From Rhodospirillaceae bacterium (GTDB lineage Bacteria; Pseudomonadota; Alphaproteobacteria; Rhodospirillales; UBA2165): a stretch of DNA of 64,000 nt. The translations under genes were made by a program, and so were the position numbers. Shown here piece after piece: positions 1-8,496 of the stretch (within the stretch, counting starts at the first letter, position 1; each line of letters starts with the position of its first letter). Where the stretch lies: NCBI GenBank assembly GCA_947467145.1, contig CANIGJ010000024.1, forward strand, positions 1 to 64,000. Reading direction: 5' to 3'. Under the pieces are notes generated by a model. It saw nothing but the letters and a program-made list of their open reading frames with translations. It was not told the DNA's origin and did no database searches.

Positions 1-216
1 CATGGCGAACCCGACCATATAACTCCACGCCCTTCATCCCTCCGCCTTCCGCCAACCAGGCAAAAGGCTATCTGCTGCCGGACTTTTACTCCGGCGCAAC
101 CAGATTATCCGGCCGCTTCAGTGAGGGATTATTGCTCCGGCGCTTACAGACCCAGTTGCGGCGCCCAGGCCGGAAGTGCTTACCTATCTGCCGTTTTAAA
201 CGGATAGGAGATCGAG

Positions 217-411
217 ATGTCGACGCTTTTCTTGGGTTGGATCTTATTGCTGACGCCGGGCGTGCACGAATTTCAGGTGCCGATGGCCAGCAAGACGGCC
301 TGCCAGGTCGCGTTGAACAGCGCGACGGCAATACCGCAGCAGGCCGGCCAGCAGTCGCCGGCGGCGTACGCCTGCATCAACACTGAAACCGGCGAGATGA
401 TCCGCCGATAA
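217..411 (+). CDS. small hypothetical protein of the integrated element
   Basis: This 64-residue ORF has a good ribosome binding site (GGATAGGAG) 6 bases before its ATG. The first 15 residues are hydrophobic and could be a signal peptide or membrane segment. The rest is polar with two cysteines (in the segments TACQVAL and YACINT). It ends 12 bases before the excisionase-like gene, which suggests co-transcription with the integrase. I do not recognise the family. Because it is short and sits in accessory DNA, its status as a real gene is moderately supported only. Confidence 0.45.
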   Translation: MSTLFLGWILLLTPGVHEFQVPMASKTACQVALNSATAIPQQAGQQSPAAYACINTETGEMIRR

Positions 412-423
412 TGGGATGAAGAC

Positions 424-663
424 ATGAAACGTACCGATCTCCCAGACTGGCCGCGCGGGCTGAGCCGCGACGACGCCGCCATCTACGTAGGGGTCGGTAC
501 GACTTTGTTCGATGAGATGGTGAAGGATGGCCGCATGCCGCAGCCGGCGCCGCCCGATCGGTTCAACGCTCGCGTGGTGTGGGATCGGCGTAAGCTGGAC
601 ATGGCTCTCGACGCGCTGTTCGAAACCGACGGCAAAAATCCGTTCGACAAGTTGCTGGCATGA
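424..663 (+). CDS. excisionase-like / AlpA-like helix-turn-helix protein
   Basis: The 79-residue product resembles short MerR/AlpA-like DNA-binding proteins that accompany tyrosine integrases. Residues 14-45 have the layout SRDDAAIYVGVGTTLFDEMV, a winged-helix style recognition segment of the kind that positions excisionases on attachment sites. Its stop codon overlaps the integrase start (ATGA), so the two genes are translationally coupled. It probably directs excision or regulates the integrase. A purely regulatory role cannot be excluded. Confidence 0.7.
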   Translation: MKRTDLPDWPRGLSRDDAAIYVGVGTTLFDEMVKDGRMPQPAPPDRFNARVVWDRRKLDMALDALFETDGKNPFDKLLA

Positions 664-1721
664 AGCTCAAAGGCGTCGAGAAAAATATCGATCGGCACGG
701 CAATGTGCGCATCTACGTGCGCCTGAACGGCAAACGCCTGGGTCGGATCCACGCCGACGAGAAGGACACCGCCGCGTTCCTGGCCGAGTACCAGGCGCTG
801 CTCAACGCGACACCAGTGGCGCCGAAGATTGAGCGCGCGACGAACGGCTCGCTGACCTGGCTGTGCCAGCAGTATTACGGCTCATCGGATTTCAAGCAGC
901 TGGATCCGATCACACGCAAGCGCCGGCGCGCAATCCTCGAGCGGATCTGCAAGGCGATCGGCAGCGGCCCGTACAAGCAGCTGGAGGCGCGCCACGTGCG
1001 CAAGTTGCGCGACGGCCGGGCAGCGACGCCCGACGCCGCCAATGGCGACGTGAAGGCCTTGCGCATGGTGTACGTATGGGCGATCGAGGAAGAGCACGCG
1101 GACAAGAACCCGACGCTCGGGATCCGCAAGCTGCGGCCTAAAAACCAGGGCGGGTTCAAGGTGTGGAGCGAGGCCGAGATCGAGGCCTACGAAGCGCGCC
1201 ATCCGATCGGCACCAAGGCGCGGCTGGCCATGGACCTGCTGCTCTATACCGGCGTGCGGCGTTCGGACGTCCATCGGCTGGGCCCGCAGATGGAGCGCGC
1301 CGGCGAGCTGCACTTCACCGAGTTTAAGGGGCGCAACAAAAAACCAAAGGCGCGGGTGATCCCGATCCTGCCGGATCTGCGCAAGTCGATCGACGCCACG
1401 GTCCCGCTGGGGCTGCTGGCCTATTTAGTTAACGAATGGGGGAAACCGTTCACCGTCGCCGGGTTCGGCAACAAGATGCGCCAATGGTGCGACGAGGCCG
1501 GCCTGAAGGGTCGTAGCGCCCATGGGCTGCGCAAGGCGGGCGCCACCCGCTGCGCCGATCGCGGCGCCACGGTGCACCAGCTGATGGCCCTGTACGGCTG
1601 GATGACGCTCGAGCAGGCCGAGGTCTACACCCGCGAGGCCGACCGCCGGAAGCTGTCGCGCGAGGGGGTGCAGTTCCTACAAAAGGAGAACAAAGCTGCC
1701 ACACTTTCGACCGATAGCTAG
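660..1721 (+). CDS. tyrosine recombinase / phage-type integrase
   Basis: This 353-residue site-specific recombinase of the phage integrase family cuts and rejoins DNA at attachment sites. The N-terminal part (about 1-165) holds arm-binding and core-binding helices. The catalytic domain shows Arg200 in TGVRRSD, Lys224 in EFKGRN, His288-x-x-Arg291 in AHGLR, Trp314 in the box-III His/Trp position, and the nucleophile Tyr323 in EVYTR. All expected catalytic positions are present, so it should be active. It overlaps the upstream excisionase-like gene by 4 bases and points toward the tRNA-Glu gene, its probable insertion site. Confidence 0.95.
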   Translation: MKLKGVEKNIDRHGNVRIYVRLNGKRLGRIHADEKDTAAFLAEYQALLNATPVAPKIERATNGSLTWLCQQYYGSSDFKQLDPITRKRRRAILERICKAIGSGPYKQLEARHVRKLRDGRAATPDAANGDVKALRMVYVWAIEEEHADKNPTLGIRKLRPKNQGGFKVWSEAEIEAYEARHPIGTKARLAMDLLLYTGVRRSDVHRLGPQMERAGELHFTEFKGRNKKPKARVIPILPDLRKSIDATVPLGLLAYLVNEWGKPFTVAGFGNKMRQWCDEAGLKGRSAHGLRKAGATRCADRGATVHQLMALYGWMTLEQAEVYTREADRRKLSREGVQFLQKENKAATLSTDS

Positions 1722-1777
1722 GCCGGTGTGGCAGAAATCTCGAAAAAGCGTTTAATTTCAACGCTGTTCTGAGCAGG

Positions 1778-1852
1778 TGGCGTCCCCACGGGGAATCGAA
1801 CCCCGGTTTGCGCCGTGAGAGGGCGCCGTCCTGACCGCTAGACGATAGGGAC
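1778..1852 (-). tRNA. tRNA-Glu (anticodon CTC)
   Basis: The minus strand folds into a full cloverleaf. The acceptor stem is GTCCCTA (1852-1846) with TGGGGAC (1788-1782), and the discriminator G is followed by an encoded CCA at 1780-1778. The anticodon loop CTCTCAC gives anticodon CTC, which reads GAG. The T arm has the TTCGATT loop closed by CGGGG/CCCCG. A possible promoter (TTGATT, 16 bases, TGTAGA) lies upstream on the minus strand. The 3' end faces the integrase, which marks it as the likely attachment site. Confidence 0.95.
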
Positions 1853-1989
1853 CGCGAGCGGAAACGGGTTTCTACAGGACCCAAGCCGTCCAAATCAAGC
1901 TTTCTGCGGCGAACGGCCCTCCCCTAGCCCGCTGGCCTTGGGGTACCCAAATATGGTCTCGTGACATCTCAACCACAGAGCCGTGATCC

Positions 1990-3366
1990 ATGAGCCTCCG
2001 CCGCGAGTCCGACACGATGGGCGAGATCGACGTCCCCGCCGAGCGCTATTGGGGGGCGCAGACCCAACGCTCGCTCGAGAATTTCCGCATCGGCGGCGAG
2101 CGCATGCCGTTGCCCCTCATCCATGCGCTCGGTCTGCAGAAGTTGGCAGCCGCACGCGTCAATGTGGCACTCGGCGTCCTCGATGCGAACATCGCCCCGA
2201 CGATCGAACAGGCCGCACGCGAGGTCGCCGACGGCAAACTCGACGATAATTTTCCCCTCGTCGTCTGGCAGACCGGATCGGGTACCCAGACCAACATGAA
2301 TGCCAACGAGGTCATCGCCAACCGCGCGATCGAGCTCCTGGGCGGCGTCATCGGATCGAAGAAGCCGGTCCATCCCAACGATCACGTCAATGCGAGTCAA
2401 TCGTCGAACGACACCATTCCGACCGTGATCCACATCGCCGGCGTGCGCGAGATCGAAACCCGGCTGCTGCCGATGCTGCGCCGCCTGCACGCGGCATTCG
2501 ACGCCAAGGCAAAAGAGTTCGCCAATATCATCAAGGTCGGCCGCACCCATCTGCAGGATGCGACACCGCTGACCCTGGGGCAGGAATTTTCCGGTTATGC
2601 AGCGCAGATCGATCACGCGATAGGTCGCATCGAGCACGCGCGCACGTCACTCTATCCGCTGGCGCAGGGCGGCACGGCGGTCGGCACCGGCATCAATTGC
2701 CCGCCCGGCTTCGCCGACGCATTCGCGGCCGAGATCGCCACGCTGACCGGATATCCGTTCGTGAGCGCGCCCAACAAGTTCGAGGCGCTGGCCGCACACG
2801 ATGGCGTGGTCGATGTTTCCGGTGCGCTCAACACGCTCGCCGTCGCCCTGATGAAAATCGCCAACGATATGCGCCTGCTGGGATCGGGCCCGCGCGCCGG
2901 CATCGGCGAATTGTTGTTACCCGAAAACGAGCCCGGCTCATCGATCATGCCGGGCAAGGTGAACCCGACGCAGGCCGAAGCGATGACGATGGTCTGCGCG
3001 CAGGTGATGGGCAATCACACTACGATCACTATCGCGGGATCGCAGGGCCATTTCGAACTGAATGTCTTCAAGCCGGTGCTGGCGCTCAACCTGTTGCAAT
3101 CGATCCGCCTCTTGGCGGATGCCAGCGAAAGCTTCGCCGCCAATTGCATTGAAGGCTTGGAGGCCAATACAACGACGATCCAACGCCACCTTGAGCGCTC
3201 GCTAATGATGGCGACGGCGCTCAACCCGCATATTGGTTACGACAAAGCGGCGAAGATCGTCAAAAAAGCATTGGCCGACGACACGTCGATCCGTGAGGCG
3301 GCGCTAGCGCTGGGCCTAACCGCCGCACAACTCGACGCGTGGCTCGATCCGCGCAAGATGCTCTGA
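1990..3366 (+). CDS. fumC: class II fumarate hydratase
   Basis: Fumarase C reversibly hydrates fumarate to L-malate in the TCA cycle, in the cytoplasm as a homotetramer. The 458-residue product has the usual length. It starts with the typical [20 protein letters not shown] segment, carries [10 protein letters not shown] near residue 95 and the active-site His187 in [10 protein letters not shown], and holds the superfamily signature [11 protein letters not shown] near 315-325. The absence of Fe-S cysteine motifs fits the iron-independent class. The gene stands alone between tRNA-Glu and a convergent csbD gene and shares a hairpin with it. Confidence 0.97.
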   Translation: MSLRRESDTMGEIDVPAERYWGAQTQRSLENFRIGGERMPLPLIHALGLQKLAAARVNVALGVLDANIAPTIEQAAREVADGKLDDNFPLVVWQTGSGTQTNMNANEVIANRAIELLGGVIGSKKPVHPNDHVNASQSSNDTIPTVIHIAGVREIETRLLPMLRRLHAAFDAKAKEFANIIKVGRTHLQDATPLTLGQEFSGYAAQIDHAIGRIEHARTSLYPLAQGGTAVGTGINCPPGFADAFAAEIATLTGYPFVSAPNKFEALAAHDGVVDVSGALNTLAVALMKIANDMRLLGSGPRAGIGELLLPENEPGSSIMPGKVNPTQAEAMTMVCAQVMGNHTTITIAGSQGHFELNVFKPVLALNLLQSIRLLADASESFAANCIEGLEANTTTIQRHLERSLMMATALNPHIGYDKAAKIVKKALADDTSIREAALALGLTAAQLDAWLDPRKML

Positions 3367-3377
3367 AGAAAAAGAAA

Positions 3378-3406
3378 AGCGCAGCAGCGTGGGCTGCCGC
3401 GCTCTT
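3378..3406 (-). terminator. rho-independent terminator of csbD, between convergent genes
   Basis: An 11-bp stem with one mismatch (3378-3388 with 3393-3403) and a GTGG loop lies between the convergent fumC and csbD genes. Read on the minus strand, it is followed by a T-rich run (TTTTCTTTTTC), a classic intrinsic terminator for csbD. In the plus direction it has only a weak T-run but probably also helps end fumC transcripts. Confidence 0.8.
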
Positions 3407-3408
3407 AG

Positions 3409-3615
3409 TCACTGGATGTTACGGCTCCAGTCATCGACCTGCTTTTCGGCTTCGTCTTTGGCGATGCCGTAGCGGGTCTGAATTTCACCAATCAGTTGTT
3501 CGCGCTGGCCGGCAATGCGATCAAAATCGTCGTCGGTGAGATCGCCCCACTTCTCCTGAACCTTGCCTTTAAGCTGCTTCCAATTACCTTCGACACGATC
3601 CCAGTTCATTTCCAT
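3409..3615 (-). CDS. CsbD-family stress protein
   Basis: The 68-residue product matches the CsbD family throughout: [20 protein letters not shown] at the N-terminus, then [19 protein letters not shown]. These small, charged, helical cytoplasmic proteins are induced by general stress in many bacteria; their biochemical role is unknown. A strong ribosome binding site (AAGGAG) lies before the ATG. Upstream is a GGAAC-N17-GTT element of the EcfG (PhyR pathway) type, consistent with general-stress control. Confidence 0.93.
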   Translation of the reverse strand: MEMNWDRVEGNWKQLKGKVQEKWGDLTDDDFDRIAGQREQLIGEIQTRYGIAKDEAEKQVDDWSRNIQ

Positions 3616-3641
3616 CTCCTTTTCTTGTTGGATATGGAAAC

Positions 3642-3666
3642 AACACGGGGCGCGGTGGTCAGTTCC
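3642..3666 (-). promoter_or_regulatory. EcfG-type general stress promoter
   Basis: On the minus strand GGAAC (3666-3662) is followed after 17 bases by GTT (3644-3642), 27 bases before the csbD start. This matches the alphaproteobacterial EcfG sigma consensus GGAAC-N17/18-GTT. The position before a general-stress gene makes a chance match less likely. Confidence 0.55.
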
Positions 3667-3682
3667 GGCTGGTCCTAATTGG

Positions 3683-4114
3683 TCACACGATCGGCAAAGG
3701 TGCGAACTGCCCCTGCTGCTCGTCGAGGCGGAACGCGTTCACGTCACCCGCACGTCCATCGGCGACGCCGACGATCACCCAAACCAGGCTCGGCTCGAAC
3801 GCCAGTTCCAGATCGGTGGCGGAGGGCTGCGCCGGATGATCGGGATGAGAATGATAATGCCCGACGACGCGTTCGGCCTGCCCGCGTAATTCAATTTCGA
3901 TCGCGATGCGAACCTGCGGGTCGATCTCGAAACGGTCATGCGCGCGATCCGTCCGCATGTTACGGCTTTCGACGAGACGCGACACGATGATCCGCCCATC
4001 CGGATCGTCGCGGCCGACCAGCAGGCCGCAGCATTCGTCGGGATAGGCGCGTTCGGCGATGGCGACGATCCGAGCGCGCAGTGGCGCGCTCAAGACAATC
4101 GCCGGTGCGGTCAT
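3683..4114 (-). CDS. JAMM/Mov34 (MPN+) metallopeptidase-like protein
   Basis: This 143-residue protein of the bacterial JAB1/MPN/Mov34 family comprises a single zinc isopeptidase-type domain. The JAMM motif is complete: Glu27 in PDECCGLL, then His88-x-His90-Pro and Ser98-x-x-Asp101. Bacterial relatives cleave C-terminal extensions from ubiquitin-like sulfur carriers or other small proteins; the substrate here is unknown. The start overlaps the stop of the upstream membrane protein gene (ATGA), so the two are co-translated. No ThiS/MoaD-like partner is visible nearby. Confidence 0.88.
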   Translation of the reverse strand: MTAPAIVLSAPLRARIVAIAERAYPDECCGLLVGRDDPDGRIIVSRLVESRNMRTDRAHDRFEIDPQVRIAIEIELRGQAERVVGHYHSHPDHPAQPSATDLELAFEPSLVWVIVGVADGRAGDVNAFRLDEQQGQFAPLPIV

Positions 4115-4509
4115 CTGCGGCCGCCGAAGGCGATCCGGCGTACGATCCGGCCGTCAGTGGGATCGAGGAACAGAACCGCGCTGTTATCGTCCTCGTCCAC
4201 CGTGTGGACCATCAGCAGATCGTCGGCGCGCGATACGCTGACCACGCTGGTGCCCGGCGGCAAGGTGACGGTGATGTTGGTCGATCCTGTCGGCTGACCT
4301 GTACCTTGGCCTGTTGCCTGGCCCCCCAGCGGGTTCGCGCCCGGCGCCTGGACGGCGGCCTTGCCGGCGTCAACCGGCGGCTTGGCAAAAAAACTGAAGG
4401 ACGGATCGGATGCCTTCTGAACGAGGCCATAAATAAGAATCCCCACGCCGACCACGATGACCGCACCGAGTCCGATCACCAATCCCACTAAAGCCTTGTT
4501 CGGTTGCAT
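4111..4509 (-). CDS. conserved membrane-anchored protein (DUF6476-like)
   Basis: The 132-residue product has one N-terminal membrane helix (about residues 7-29), a Gly/Gln/Thr-rich linker (about 50-75) and a C-terminal domain (80-132) ending in an Arg-rich tail. It resembles short alphaproteobacterial proteins of the DUF6476 type, probably anchored in the inner membrane with the C-terminal domain in the periplasm. It is divergent from the pseudouridine synthase gene and coupled to the JAMM gene. Function unknown. Confidence 0.7.
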   Translation of the reverse strand: MQPNKALVGLVIGLGAVIVVGVGILIYGLVQKASDPSFSFFAKPPVDAGKAAVQAPGANPLGGQATGQGTGQPTGSTNITVTLPPGTSVVSVSRADDLLMVHTVDEDDNSAVLFLDPTDGRIVRRIAFGGRR

Positions 4510-4530
4510 GATTTGCGTTCAAGTCCGTCC

Positions 4531-5508
4531 GTGACATCATCTCAAGTCTTGACCGGAAACCGTTATGTCGCGGATGTCGATGCGGCACAGGCCGGTATGC
4601 GGCTGGATCGTTTCTTGGCCGAAGCGCTGCCGACACTTTCGCGCACCCGGATTCAGGCGCTGATCTCCGATGGTCGGGTCACGTGCGCCGGTGCGACAGT
4701 AGCCAGCACCTCTGGGCGGGTCAAATCAGGCGAACGCTATACGATCGATGAGCCGCCGCCGCAGCCGACGAAACCCGAAGGCCAGGAGATGGCGCTCGTC
4801 GTCGCCTATGAAGATGCCGACCTGATCGTCATCGATAAGCCGGCCGGTCTGGTCGTGCATCCGGCGCCGGGCAATCCCGACCGCACCTTGGTCAATGCAC
4901 TGATCGCTCATTGCGGGGCCAGCCTGTCAGGCATCGGCGGCGAAGCGCGGCCCGGCATCGTGCATCGCCTTGATAAGGACACCAGCGGCTTGATGGTCGC
5001 AGCCAAAAGCGATCTGGCGCACCAGGGCCTGTCGAAACAATTCGCCGAGCATAGCCTCGATCGCGCCTACAACGCGGTGGTCTGGGGCGTGCCCAGACCG
5101 AAGTCCGGCAGCGTGACCGGCCATATCGGACGCAATCCGAGCAACCGCAAAAAAATGGCCGTGGTGACGCGCGGCGGCAAATTCGCCGAGACGCATTATC
5201 GCGTGCTCCGCACGATCGGGGCGGAGACCGCCGCGCTGGTGGAATGCCGCCTCGCGACCGGGCGGACCCATCAGATCCGCGTCCATATGTCAGCACTCGG
5301 CCATTCCATTGTCGGCGATCCGATGTATGGCGCGCGCGGCGATGCGCGCCGTCTGGCGCAGACCAACGAAGGCTTCCGCGCGGCAGCGACGGCGCTGGGC
5401 CGCCAGGCCCTGCACGCCGTGCGCATCGGGTTTATCCATCCGCGCACAAAAGAAAAGTTGAGTTTCGACTCCCCGCTGCCCGCCGACATCGCGGCGTTGC
5501 TGGACTAA
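4531..5508 (+). CDS. rluD: RluA-family 23S rRNA pseudouridine synthase (RluD-type)
   Basis: The enzyme isomerises uridines to pseudouridine in 23S rRNA. An N-terminal S4 RNA-binding domain (RLDRFLAEALPTLSRTRIQ) is followed by the synthase domain with the catalytic Asp148 in GIVHRLDKDTSG. The length (325 residues from the GTG) fits RluD. I chose GTG 4531 because an in-frame TTG at 4504 would overlap the divergent gene; neither start has a strong ribosome binding site. RluD is the best guess because of the S4 domain and length; RluC-like specificity is possible. Confidence 0.88.
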   Translation: MTSSQVLTGNRYVADVDAAQAGMRLDRFLAEALPTLSRTRIQALISDGRVTCAGATVASTSGRVKSGERYTIDEPPPQPTKPEGQEMALVVAYEDADLIVIDKPAGLVVHPAPGNPDRTLVNALIAHCGASLSGIGGEARPGIVHRLDKDTSGLMVAAKSDLAHQGLSKQFAEHSLDRAYNAVVWGVPRPKSGSVTGHIGRNPSNRKKMAVVTRGGKFAETHYRVLRTIGAETAALVECRLATGRTHQIRVHMSALGHSIVGDPMYGARGDARRLAQTNEGFRAAATALGRQALHAVRIGFIHPRTKEKLSFDSPLPADIAALLD

Positions 5509-5526
5509 TCCTTCGGCGCAAGCGGC

Positions 5527-6045
5527 TTAGTCTTTCGGCGCAAGCGCCAGGGCTTCGCCCCATTCCTTCATCAATTCGCGCTGACGCGCGCGCAGCTTGG
5601 CGATGCGATGCTGCGCCGAGACGGCAATCATCGCCGCGACGACCGGCGGGATCGCCTGATAGAGCATCCAGCCGAAGGCCGCCGCGCCATACATGACGGT
5701 CAGATCGAACGGATTGAACGCGACCGCGATCGCGTTGCGCACGTTCTCGCCCTTGTCCCAGAATTTCAGCATCGACGGCAGCACGCCGGTGAAGTTCATG
5801 CCACCCACGCACCAAGCGGCGAATTTCTTCGGCGTACGGTCGATCAGATAGGCAACGATGGTCGGCGCCATTCCGACCAGCAGCAGGATCACCGATCCGG
5901 TCAGCAGGAACATGATCGCGACGAAGGCGACGGCCCACAGGATCAAGGTGCCCGAACCCATTTGCGGCTTCGCCGGCGGGGCGGGCGCGGCCTTGGCGGG
6001 GCGGGCCGGTCCTTTAGCGGCGGGTTTGGCGGGCGGGCGGGCCAT
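5527..6045 (-). CDS. conserved hypothetical inner-membrane protein
   Basis: The 172-residue product begins with a Pro/Ala/Lys-rich cytoplasmic stretch (1-28), followed by hydrophobic segments at about 33-65 (two helices) and 112-140. The loop with RTPKKFAAWCVGGMNFTG and the segment NPFDLTVMYGAAAFGWMLY look like conserved cores. I do not recognise a named family. It begins 9 bases after the end of the pseudokinase gene on the same strand, so the two are probably co-transcribed and may work together at the membrane. Confidence 0.7.
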   Translation of the reverse strand: MARPPAKPAAKGPARPAKAAPAPPAKPQMGSGTLILWAVAFVAIMFLLTGSVILLLVGMAPTIVAYLIDRTPKKFAAWCVGGMNFTGVLPSMLKFWDKGENVRNAIAVAFNPFDLTVMYGAAAFGWMLYQAIPPVVAAMIAVSAQHRIAKLRARQRELMKEWGEALALAPKD

Positions 6046-6054
6046 CGTCGGTCC

Positions 6055-8403
6055 TCAGCGCGTCATGATGATGATGGAGACGACGCACATCGTGACCAGG
6101 ATCGACAGGATCGCCGCAGCCTTTCGGCTGTCGTGCTGAACCTTGTAGGAACCGGGGCGCGAATTCGCGGTGATATCGGTGATCTCGACCTCGGCCTTTT
6201 GGAATTCGGCGACCGCAGCGGTGAACCCGTTTTGGTCCTTGGCCTTGGTCTCGGCGTTATCGAGCAGATCGAGCAGTTCCGGCAGGCTGCCGCGCCGCAC
6301 GATCTGCGGAATTTCGGCTTCGAGTTCGCGGCGCGTATCACGGCTATGGAACAGGCGGATGACCGGCCCCGCCTGCCCGCCGATCCAGCGCGCCAATCCC
6401 AACAGAACCTCGGGGCCGTATTTCGCCTGGAGCACGGAATAGAGCTGAAGAATGGCCATCGCGGAAATGGCTTCATCTTTGTCGCTAAAATCTTCCAGGA
6501 AGACATCGACGTCGGTGTTGGCCCGCGCCGCGATAAAGGCCGCCAAGTGGCGATCCATCGGCTTTTGTTTGGAATCGACGCCGCGCTCGGCATCGTTCAA
6601 GACGGGCAGCAGATCCTCAATCACGACAACACAGTTCGTGCCCACCAGCGGGCTCTTGCACGGAATGCTGCCGTTGGATTCATACAGGCAGCGTTCAAGC
6701 CCGTAACCCGGGGTTGTCTTCTGCAAATACAGCTTGAGACGCTGGAACGAAGTCTCTTCGATGAAACTGCCGGCGATGCCACCCGGCTGCGCTTCGAACC
6801 AGATGCGCGGAATTTCGCGCGCCACGACTTCCGCCAACGTGCGGATGTCGCCTTCGCGCATCATCTCGATGGCCAGCATGTCGCCCCAGCCTTCGGGGAA
6901 GAACGACAACGTCTTGTAGCTGAGCGGCGAAACCGGATCGAGAACCAGCAGCACGCGCGTCAGCAGCATCTCGTCGGGATCTTGCAGATCCTTTTGCGCG
7001 TCGATCATGTCGACACGGCCCTGTACCGACAAAGCAAGGTCCTTGTCCTCGAGGCCACGCAGGATCCAGGTTTCAAGCGTACCGTCGCGGATCAATTTGA
7101 TGGCCGTTTCACGGCGCTGCGACATTACATAGGCAAGGCTGCGCGGCTGCACGTGATCGACGTTGCCAAACCGGAAGGGGCGCTGCGAGCGCAGCTGCGG
7201 CGTCGATTGCGTTGGCGCCACACGGCGGCCATGGGCCCATTGTTCGATTAGATCGAAAGTCCAGCGCTGCGTCGGATCATCCTGCAGCAGGCCGCGCATG
7301 AGTTCGAGGAAGCGCGGCGTCAGAAGATGCCGTCCGACCAGGGTTTGGTAGGACGTATTCATCATCTTGGCGAGAAGGAGCTGTTCCTTGTTCATGCCGC
7401 GCACCGGGTTGCTGCGTTGCAGCAGGAACGCCAATGTCGCGCCAAAGGAATACAGATCGTCGGAGACCAGGCCGACGCCGCGGCCCGCTTCCATCGCCAT
7501 GGCGCGTTCGATGGTCTCGAACGCGGCCGGCTGATCGAACGACGGCGGCGCGCTGACGAATTCGCCCAGCACGATCTGCGTGAAGCCTTCGTCCATGAAA
7601 AAGATGTTATCCGGACGAATCGCGTGGTGCAGATGCCCGCGGAACTGCAATTGCTGCAGGCCGTTGCGGATCGCATCGACCGTCGCGCGCAGGATATCGA
7701 TCTTCTTGTAATCGGGCATATCCGAGCGCAGGGCGGTGAGGACGCGCCCGCCCATCGGACGTTCGAAAATCAGGAATTGCGTTTCGCGGCCGTAGATCGG
7801 CCAGTCGCCGACGCCGGTATCGAGCAAGGGCAGAATATTCGGGATCGTATGGCCGACGATATCGTCGATCTCGCGTTTGCGGATCGGCATGCCGGGGATC
7901 GGCACCAGCGCGAAATGTTCGACACGCGGATTCTGCCGGTCGATCGCTTCGTAGGCGCGCGCCGACGGGGAGTCGAGTTCGGGGATCGGCTTGGACGGAT
8001 GGACCTCGTAACGATTGTCGACGATGACCGGCGGGCCGACCACGGCTTCGCCGCCGTCGCCGTCTTGGGCCAAGGTGGAGAGCACGCCGTCGGCTTCGAC
8101 TTCTTCGAGTTCGAACGGAGGTTCCTCTTCGGGCGGCGCCAGGATCGCCTCGACTTCGGCCGCCGACAGGATCGGCTCGCCGCCCCCTTCCATCACTTCG
8201 GGCGGCAGGTCGACCGGCACTTCGGTTTCGGGTGTGGGCTCCCCGGTCGCCTCGACTGACGCCGGCGTTGCCGGCTCGTCGACGATTTCGGGCAACGCTA
8301 CAGGCTGATCAGCGGGCGCGTCTAAGCGTGCCTCCCCGTTCGCCTCATTGATAGGCGGCTCGGGGCGCTCGCGCGTCTGCAGATCCGAAGGAGCGTCAGC
8401 CAT
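6055..8403 (-). CDS. tail-anchored pseudokinase-like protein
   Basis: This 782-residue protein has three parts: an acidic Pro/Glu-rich disordered N-terminus (about 1-125), a eukaryotic-type protein kinase fold (about 130-400) and a C-terminal region ending in a single membrane helix close to the last residue. Kinase hallmarks include HAIRPDNIFF at the catalytic loop and SDDLYSFGATL at the F-helix. The catalytic Asp of HRD is replaced by Ala, the DFG motif reads LGEF, and no VAIK lysine is evident (FALVPI), so activity is doubtful. It probably scaffolds or regulates partners at the inner membrane. It is co-directional with the small membrane protein just downstream. Confidence 0.75.
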   Translation of the reverse strand: MADAPSDLQTRERPEPPINEANGEARLDAPADQPVALPEIVDEPATPASVEATGEPTPETEVPVDLPPEVMEGGGEPILSAAEVEAILAPPEEEPPFELEEVEADGVLSTLAQDGDGGEAVVGPPVIVDNRYEVHPSKPIPELDSPSARAYEAIDRQNPRVEHFALVPIPGMPIRKREIDDIVGHTIPNILPLLDTGVGDWPIYGRETQFLIFERPMGGRVLTALRSDMPDYKKIDILRATVDAIRNGLQQLQFRGHLHHAIRPDNIFFMDEGFTQIVLGEFVSAPPSFDQPAAFETIERAMAMEAGRGVGLVSDDLYSFGATLAFLLQRSNPVRGMNKEQLLLAKMMNTSYQTLVGRHLLTPRFLELMRGLLQDDPTQRWTFDLIEQWAHGRRVAPTQSTPQLRSQRPFRFGNVDHVQPRSLAYVMSQRRETAIKLIRDGTLETWILRGLEDKDLALSVQGRVDMIDAQKDLQDPDEMLLTRVLLVLDPVSPLSYKTLSFFPEGWGDMLAIEMMREGDIRTLAEVVAREIPRIWFEAQPGGIAGSFIEETSFQRLKLYLQKTTPGYGLERCLYESNGSIPCKSPLVGTNCVVVIEDLLPVLNDAERGVDSKQKPMDRHLAAFIAARANTDVDVFLEDFSDKDEAISAMAILQLYSVLQAKYGPEVLLGLARWIGGQAGPVIRLFHSRDTRRELEAEIPQIVRRGSLPELLDLLDNAETKAKDQNGFTAAVAEFQKAEVEITDITANSRPGSYKVQHDSRKAAAILSILVTMCVVSIIIMTR

Positions 8404-8496
8404 CCAGTTTTCGCCATGAAAGTTCCCCCACCGATGGGCGGAGGACCTTATGACCCGTTATAGCAGGGAACCTACGACGTCGATATGACCAGGGTC

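Larger units (their letters stand above)
1..1778. mobile_element. right end of an integrated element at tRNA-Glu
   Basis: A small ORF, an excisionase-like gene and a tyrosine integrase sit side by side, and the integrase ends about 57 bases from the 3' end of a tRNA-Glu gene. Integrative elements commonly recombine at tRNA 3' ends and keep their integrase next to the attachment site. By inference the element extends leftward beyond the window, and one attachment copy overlaps the tRNA 3' end near 1778. The other end is not visible, so the element's size and type (prophage, island or ICE) are unknown. Bases 1-216 hold no gene I can support. Confidence 0.55.

Noticed and set aside
5608..7251. 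Long plus-strand reading frame (547 codons) opposite the pseudokinase gene
   Set aside because: It lies antisense to a gene with clear domains, its composition (Arg/Asp/His-rich) is what a high-GC shadow frame gives, and it has no recognisable motif.
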